Assembly (NCBI GenBank): GCA_038232215.1
Contig: JBBSIG010000070.1
Location: 1-11,608, forward strand
From: JBBSIG01 sp038232215
GTDB lineage: Bacteria; Actinomycetota; Thermoleophilia; Gaiellales; Gaiellaceae
DNA length: 11,608 bases
Direction of reading: 5' to 3'
Each line of letters begins with the position of its first letter. Positions within the stretch are counted from its first letter, which is position 1. The notes beneath the pieces are model-generated. The model saw only the letters and a list, made by a program, of their open reading frames with translations, ran no database searches and was not told the origin of the DNA. The position numbers and the translations under genes were made by a program. Positions 7,588 through 11,608 of this stretch are shown in pieces.

Positions 7588-8217
7588 TTACAGGAGGCTG
7601 TCGAGGCCTACGGTCAGGCCGGCAGGCAGGCTTTTCAGACGCTCGAGCGCCAGCAGCACGCCCGGAGCGAACGCCTCCCGCGAGAAGGTGTCGTGCCGGA
7701 TCGTGAGCAGCTCTCCCTGCCCGCCGAGCAGGACTTCCTGGTGGGCGACGAGGCCGGGGAGCCTGACGGAATGGATGGGCGTGTCGCCGCCGAGCATGGC
7801 CGCCGTCGCTCTCGCGGTTCCCGAGGGCGCGTCGCGCTTCGCCTCGTTGTGCAGCTCGACGATCTCCGCTCGCGGAAAGTACCGGGCCGCCTGAGCAGCG
7901 AATCGCAGCATCAGGACGGCCCCGACGGCGAAGTTCGGTGCGTAGAGAACCGGGAGTCCGCGGCCGACGGCCCGCTCTTCGACGGCGGCGAGGTCCGCGC
8001 CGGAGGTGCCGAGCACGCAGGGGACGCCCTGCTCGAGGCACGCGAGCGCATTCGCGACTACCGCGTCGGGCTGCGTGAAGTCGATTGCGGCGTCGAGCCC
8101 CCGCACGTCGATCGCGTCGTCCCGCCCGATGCCCCGCACCTCGTGGCCCGCCGCCTCGAGCGCCGGCGCGAGCGCGCTGCCCACCTTGCCCCGGAACCCG
8201 AGGAGCGCGACCTTCAC
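7588..8217 (-). CDS. dapB: 4-hydroxy-tetrahydrodipicolinate reductase, compact form
   Basis: DapB reduces the DapA product with NAD(P)H on the way to diaminopimelate. The start is GTG at 8217, overlapping the peptidase stop as GTGA and so coupled. The 209 residues are short against the usual 240-270. Visible motifs are the nucleotide-binding GFRGKVG (7-13), DFTQP (46-50), GTSG (70-73), APNFAVGA (93-100) and the catalytic block ELHNEAKRDAPSGTA (121-135) with H123 and K127. The customary second histidine at 124 is Asn. The C-terminal LVAHQEVL and LTIRHD segments resemble mycobacterial DapB as I remember it. The missing length seems to be loops: about 30 residues before DFT relative to E. coli, and a loop after SGT relative to mycobacteria. 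It still looks functional. Confidence 0.94.
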   Translation of the reverse strand: MKVALLGFRGKVGSALAPALEAAGHEVRGIGRDDAIDVRGLDAAIDFTQPDAVVANALACLEQGVPCVLGTSGADLAAVEERAVGRGLPVLYAPNFAVGAVLMLRFAAQAARYFPRAEIVELHNEAKRDAPSGTARATAAMLGGDTPIHSVRLPGLVAHQEVLLGGQGELLTIRHDTFSREAFAPGVLLALERLKSLPAGLTVGLDSLL

Positions 8218-9506
8218 GCCGCCGCGCGCGTGAGCAGGAGCGGGTTCACGAGCGCGACCGCCTCCTCGAAGCGCTCCTCGCTGGGGCCGACGCCCGCCAC
8301 CGACAAGCGCTCGGGCGCGAGCAGCTCGGCGGCGAGCGCCGCGAGGTCGTCGAGCCGAACCGCGTCGATCTCCGCGATGATCCGCTCGAACGAGAGCAGC
8401 TCCGTGGCCGAGACGAGCGACTGTCCGAGCCGGGTCATCCGATTCGAGGTCGACTCCATCGAGAGCATGATCCGCCCCTTGAGGCTCTCCTGCGAGCGCT
8501 CGAGCTCTCCGGGTCGCAGGTTCCCGGCGGCGATGTCTGCGATCTCCGCGGCGGCGATCTCGAGGCAGGCGGAGAGGTTCTCCTCGCGCGTTCCGACGTA
8601 GAACCCGATCAGGCCGGTGTCCGAGTACTGGGACGTGAAGCTGTAGACCGAGTAGGCCATGCCGCGCTTCTCGCGAATCTCCTGGAACAGACGCGAGGAT
8701 GCGGCCCCGCCGAGGATCGAGTCGAGGAGCGAGGCCGCGAAGCGCCTTGGGTCCGAGCGGGAGATCCCGGGCGCTCCGACGCAGACGTTGTACTGCTCGG
8801 TCTCCCTCGACTGGAACCGCAGACCCGGCGTCGGCGTCCTGACGAGATGCTGGCGGACGCGCGGTGCGCGGTCGGTTCGCTCTCGGGATTCCTGCGCGGC
8901 GGCGAGCAGGCCGACGAGCTCGTCGTGCTCGAGCTTGCCTGCGGCCGAGACGACGACGTTGCCGCCGACGTACATCGCACGGTGGTAGGCGGCGAGCGCG
9001 CGCCGGCTGACCGTCGCGATCACGTCGGCTGTGCCGATCACCGGTCGCCCGAGCGCGTGGCCGCCGAAGACGGCGTTCGAGAACAGGTCGTGGACGACCT
9101 CCTGAGGCGTGTCCTCGACCATGGCGATCTCCTCGAGCACGACCTCCCGCTCGGAGTCGAGCTCGTGGAAACCGGGCGCGAACACCATGTCGGCGATCAC
9201 GTTCACCGCCGTCGCGAGGTGCGCGTCGGGAACGCGCGCGTACACCACGGTGTGCTCCCGCGTGGTCGCCGCGTTCAGCTCTCCGCCGAGGCCGTCGAAG
9301 ATCTCGGCGATGTCCTGAGCGGAGTGAGAGGCAGAGCCCTTGAACAGCAGGTGCTCGATGAAGTGAGAGACGCCGGCGCGCTCGGGGCGCTCGTCCCGCG
9401 CCCCGGCCCCGATCCAGAAGCCGAGGGCGACGGAGCGGACGTGCGGCACGTGCTCGGAGATGACGCGCTCGCCCGAGTCGAGCTCCGAGAGGACGTACCG
9501 CTGCAC
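8214..9506 (-). CDS. M16-family zinc peptidase (PepR/processing-peptidase-like)
   Basis: This is a cytoplasmic insulinase-type zinc peptidase of 430 residues, the size of M16B enzymes. The inverted zinc motif HFIEH is at 48-52 (H48, H52, catalytic E51), with the distal zinc glutamate in VVLEEI (122-127). A glycine-rich linker lies mid-protein. The second half has SRLFQEIREKRGMAYSVYS, the family's substrate-binding Arg-Tyr region. The open frame runs further upstream to 10103, but homology begins at the GTG at 9506. That GTG follows a TACGAT box by 7 nt and has no Shine-Dalgarno, so the mRNA may be leaderless. It precedes dapB with a GTGA overlap, the common actinobacterial pepR-dapB pair. The natural substrate is not known from sequence. 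Confidence 0.93.
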   Translation of the reverse strand: MQRYVLSELDSGERVISEHVPHVRSVALGFWIGAGARDERPERAGVSHFIEHLLFKGSASHSAQDIAEIFDGLGGELNAATTREHTVVYARVPDAHLATAVNVIADMVFAPGFHELDSEREVVLEEIAMVEDTPQEVVHDLFSNAVFGGHALGRPVIGTADVIATVSRRALAAYHRAMYVGGNVVVSAAGKLEHDELVGLLAAAQESRERTDRAPRVRQHLVRTPTPGLRFQSRETEQYNVCVGAPGISRSDPRRFAASLLDSILGGAASSRLFQEIREKRGMAYSVYSFTSQYSDTGLIGFYVGTREENLSACLEIAAAEIADIAAGNLRPGELERSQESLKGRIMLSMESTSNRMTRLGQSLVSATELLSFERIIAEIDAVRLDDLAALAAELLAPERLSVAGVGPSEERFEEAVALVNPLLLTRAAA

Positions 9507-9513
9507 GGGCGGG

Positions 9514-9519
9514 ATCGTA
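9514..9519 (-). promoter_or_regulatory. Candidate leaderless promoter -10 box for the M16 peptidase
   Basis: The minus strand reads TACGAT, 7 nt before the GTG start at 9506. This fits a TANNNT box with transcription beginning at the start codon. No Shine-Dalgarno and no clear -35 are seen. Confidence 0.4.
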
Positions 9520-9592
9520 GCGGGGGCACCGGGGCACTCCGGGCCGCCGGGCCGCCTGCTCCCGGGAGGTGCCGAGCCCCCCTCCCAGGGAC

Positions 9593-9598
9593 TACCGT
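9593..9598 (+). promoter_or_regulatory. Candidate -10 box for the ABC exporter
   Basis: TACCGT lies 8 nt before the ATG at 9607, compatible with a leaderless or nearly leaderless transcript. A GGAGG at 9599-9603 resembles a ribosome site but is only 3 nt from the ATG, closer than usual. The two readings compete, and the real promoter could lie farther upstream in the 100-bp divergent gap. Confidence 0.3.
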
Positions 9599-9606
9599 GG
9601 AGGACG

Positions 9607-11424
9607 ATGTCTCCGCGCGGGCGCACGTTCGACCCCCCGGAGCCGGTCGAGCGGCCGGCGGATCGCGCCGTCCGCCGCGGGAACCTGCGCCGGGTGGGAC
9701 GGCTGTTCCGCCCGTACAAGCTGCGGCTGACCAGCGTGCTCGGCCTGATCGTGGTCTCGGCGATCCTCGGGATGGTCTCGCCGTTTCTGCTCCGGGCGGT
9801 GCTCGACGACGCGATCCCGAACGGCGACACGGGCCTGCTGAACCTGCTCGTGGCCGGCATGATCGCGATCGCGATCGTCTCCGGCGTGCTCGGCGTGGGC
9901 CAGACCTGGCTCTCCAACGTCGTCGGCCAGCAGGTGATGCACGACCTGCGCACGCGGGTGTACCGCCACCTGCAGCGGCTGTCGCTCGCCTTCTTCACCC
10001 GCACGCGCACGGGCGAGGTCCAGTCGCGGATCGCGAACGACATCGGCGGCGTGCAGAGCGTGGTCACGTCGACCGCCACCTCCATCGTCTCGAGCGTGAC
10101 CACGGTGCTGGCAACCGTCGTCGCGATGTTCCTGCTCGACTGGCGGCTGGCCGCCTTCTCGCTCGCGCTCCTCCCCGTCTTCGTCTACCTGACGCGCCGC
10201 GTCGGCGTCGAGAGGCGACGGATCACGACGACTCGGCAGGGGACCCTCGCCGACATGTCGACGCTCGTCGAGGAGTCGCTCTCGGTCTCGGGGATCCTGC
10301 TCGGGAAGACGATGGGTCGTGGCGCCGCGCTCTCCAACCGGTTCGAGGAGGAGTCGACGAAGCTCGCGGATCTCCAGGTGCGGCAGCAGATGGCCGGGCG
10401 CTGGGTGATGGCCTCGATCCAGATGACGTTCGCGATCATGCCGGCGGCGGTCTACTGGCTCGCGGGCCAGAGCTTCGCGCACGGCGGCTCGACCGTCTCG
10501 ATCGGCACCGTCGTCGCCTTCACGACCTTGCAGACGCGGCTCTTCTTCCCGATCGGCCAGCTGCTCTCGGTGGGGATCGACGTCCAGACCTCCCTCGCGC
10601 TCTTCGACCGCGTGTTCGAGTACCTCGATCTTCCCGTCGAGATAGCCGAGCGGGCGGACGCCCGCGTCCTGCCGCCGTGCCGTGGGGACGTGTCCTTCGA
10701 GCGGGTCTGGTTCCGCTACGACACCCGCGGGCCGTGGACGCTGCAGGGCGTGTCGATCGAGGTGCCTTCCGGCTCCCGCACCGCCATCGTCGGCGAGACG
10801 GGCTCGGGCAAGACGACACTCGGCTATCTCGTCGCGCGCCTCTACGACGCCGAGCGGGGACGGGTGCTCCTCGACGGCATCGACGTGCGCGAGGTGACCT
10901 TCGACTCCCTGGCCCGAACGGTCGGCGTCGTCTCGCAGGAGACGTACCTCTTCCACTCGTCGATTCGCGACAACCTTCGCTTCGCCCGTCCGGAGGCGAC
11001 CGACGAGGAGGTCGAGAAGGCTGCGCGCGCCGCCCGCATCCACGATCTGATCGCGAGTCTCGACGACGGGTACGACACGATGGTCGGGGAGCGCGGCTAC
11101 CGCTTCTCGGGAGGCGAGAAGCAGCGGATCGCGATCGCCCGCACGATCCTGCGGAACCCGCCCGTCCTCGTGCTCGACGAGGCCACGAGCGCCCTCGACA
11201 CGCAGACGGAGCGGGCGGTGCAGGAGGCGCTCGACCGGCTCGCCGAGGGCCGGACCACGATCGCGATCGCGCACCGGCTCTCCACCGTGCGGGACGCCGA
11301 CCAGATCGTCGTGCTCGATCGGGGCCGCGTCGTCGAGCGCGGGACGCACGAGGAGCTCGTCGAGCTCGCCGGGAAGTACGCCGCCCTCGTCGCACGCGAC
11401 GAGGATCTCGCGGCGCTCGCCTGA
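9607..11424 (+). CDS. ABC exporter half-transporter (fused membrane and ATPase domains)
   Basis: This is an ATP-driven exporter of the MsbA/multidrug type that acts as a dimer in the inner membrane. The 605 residues begin at ATG 9607. Residues 1-35 are a basic cytoplasmic start. Membrane helices lie at about 42-64, 78-100, 150-175, 178-198, 268-290 and 297-320. The ATPase domain starts near 361, with Walker A GETGSGKTT (396-404), Q-loop Q444, signature FSGGEKQR (500-507), Walker B VLVLDEATS (520-528, catalytic E525) and H-loop H556. All motifs are intact. The frame is open upstream to 9460, but that part overlaps the divergent peptidase and has no family character. There is no adjacent partner half-transporter in the window, so a homodimer is likely, or the partner lies elsewhere. 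The substrate cannot be told. Confidence 0.93.
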   Translation: MSPRGRTFDPPEPVERPADRAVRRGNLRRVGRLFRPYKLRLTSVLGLIVVSAILGMVSPFLLRAVLDDAIPNGDTGLLNLLVAGMIAIAIVSGVLGVGQTWLSNVVGQQVMHDLRTRVYRHLQRLSLAFFTRTRTGEVQSRIANDIGGVQSVVTSTATSIVSSVTTVLATVVAMFLLDWRLAAFSLALLPVFVYLTRRVGVERRRITTTRQGTLADMSTLVEESLSVSGILLGKTMGRGAALSNRFEEESTKLADLQVRQQMAGRWVMASIQMTFAIMPAAVYWLAGQSFAHGGSTVSIGTVVAFTTLQTRLFFPIGQLLSVGIDVQTSLALFDRVFEYLDLPVEIAERADARVLPPCRGDVSFERVWFRYDTRGPWTLQGVSIEVPSGSRTAIVGETGSGKTTLGYLVARLYDAERGRVLLDGIDVREVTFDSLARTVGVVSQETYLFHSSIRDNLRFARPEATDEEVEKAARAARIHDLIASLDDGYDTMVGERGYRFSGGEKQRIAIARTILRNPPVLVLDEATSALDTQTERAVQEALDRLAEGRTTIAIAHRLSTVRDADQIVVLDRGRVVERGTHEELVELAGKYAALVARDEDLAALA

Positions 11425-11463
11425 CCGGCGCCGAGCGCGTCCGCCTCCGACCTGTCCCGAGCG

Positions 11464-11510
11464 GCCACTTGACACGACTCGGTGCCAGGCACCGCGACGT
11501 GTCAAGTGGC
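11464..11510. repeat. 47-bp nested palindrome downstream of the ABC exporter
   Basis: Perfect 13-bp outer arms (GCCACTTGACACG at 11464-11476, its complement at 11498-11510) enclose a perfect 7-bp inner palindrome CGGTGCC-A-GGCACCG (11480-11494). Only two opposed positions on each side (11477/11497 and 11479/11495) fail to pair. It starts 40 bp after the exporter stop. There is no T-run, so a simple intrinsic terminator is less likely. A REP-like mobile repeat or a binding site for a dimeric protein would fit. I see no second copy in the window. Confidence 0.75.
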
Positions 11511-11545
11511 TCGGGCGGACGTATCTCCGACGGCCCAGTCGGGCG

Positions 11546-11570
11546 GGGGGGCGGCCGGCGGCCGCCCCCC
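11546..11570. terminator. GC-rich hairpin in the convergent gap
   Basis: A perfect 11-bp stem with a 3-nt loop, all G and C, pairs 11546-11556 with 11560-11570. It lies between the exporter and a possible convergent gene and begins 7 nt past that gene's candidate stop. There is no T-run on either side. U-tract-less terminators of this kind are proposed for high-GC actinobacteria, but GC content alone could also produce it. Confidence 0.4.
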
Positions 11571-11577
11571 GTTCGCG

Positions 11578-11608
11578 CTAGTCGCGGTCGCGCCGCGGCG
11601 GGCGGTCC
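11578..11608 (-). CDS. Possible C-terminal end of a convergent gene
   Basis: Read on the minus strand, nine codons giving DRPPRRDRD are followed by a TAG stop at 11580-11578, just before a strong hairpin. Third positions are all C or G, like real genes here, and an Arg/Asp/Pro tail is plausible. The stretch is far too short to identify and could be non-coding. Confidence 0.2.
   Translation of the reverse strand, partial: DRPPRRDRD

Noticed and set aside
7588..9537. DapB appearing fused to a 440-residue N-terminal extension in one open frame
   Set aside because: The extension is the out-of-frame reading of the M16 peptidase gene and is Arg-rich nonsense. The GTG at 8217 with a GTGA overlap gives a proper DapB.
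9507..10103. N-terminal extension of the M16 peptidase frame
   Set aside because: It lies antisense to the ABC exporter, shows no family similarity, and the M16 domain begins right at the GTG at 9506.
9592..11505. 637-codon minus-strand open frame opposite the ABC exporter
   Set aside because: It is a charged low-complexity shadow, whereas the plus strand has all ABC transporter motifs.

Overview
This 11.6 kb window is very GC-rich chromosomal DNA with codons ending mostly in G or C. It carries the conserved actinobacterial gene order pepR-dapB-dapA-rnj-ftsK. The DapB has an actinobacterial-style C-terminal half, GTG and TTG starts are frequent, and several genes appear to be leaderless. Together these point to a member of the Actinomycetota, perhaps a deep branch such as Thermoleophilia. 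That placement is inference from gene content and style; no rRNA or other marker is present.

Layout. From about 9506 down to base 1, everything is on the minus strand. In transcription order it holds: an M16 zinc peptidase (9506-8214); dapB (8217-7588), overlapping the peptidase in a GTGA junction; a 37-bp palindrome (7524-7560); a REP-associated tyrosine transposase (RAYT-like, HUH family; 7499-6993); dapA (6983-6096); RNase J (6096-4435), joined to dapA by TGATG; a helical protein of unknown function (4394-3840); a ribokinase-family sugar kinase (3853-2981); a nucleoside hydrolase (2984-2055), joined to the kinase by GTGA; and ftsK (1980 to the window edge, lacking its 3' end). On the plus strand, diverging from the peptidase, is one ABC exporter half-transporter (9607-11424). 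Beyond it lie a 47-bp nested palindrome (11464-11510), a GC hairpin (11546-11570) and possibly the last few codons of a convergent gene.

How the genes work together. DapA and DapB catalyse consecutive steps to diaminopimelate and lysine. RNase J processes RNA and FtsK moves DNA at the septum. The nucleoside hydrolase and ribokinase form a plausible two-step ribonucleoside salvage pair: base plus ribose, then ribose 5-phosphate. That pair and the unknown gene sit between rnj and ftsK. The RAYT-like gene splits dapB from dapA. Its stop codon coincides with the first bases of a TAGAAT box 6 nt before the dapA GTG, so dapA probably has its own leaderless promoter.

Most of the window is ordinary core genome. 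The parts worth a second look are the RAYT-like gene with its adjoining palindrome, the second and differently built palindrome 4 kb away, the apparent leaderless promoters, the compact DapB and ribokinase, and the unknown gene. I see no CRISPR array, tRNA, rRNA or riboswitch, and no gene-free stretch longer than 300 bases.
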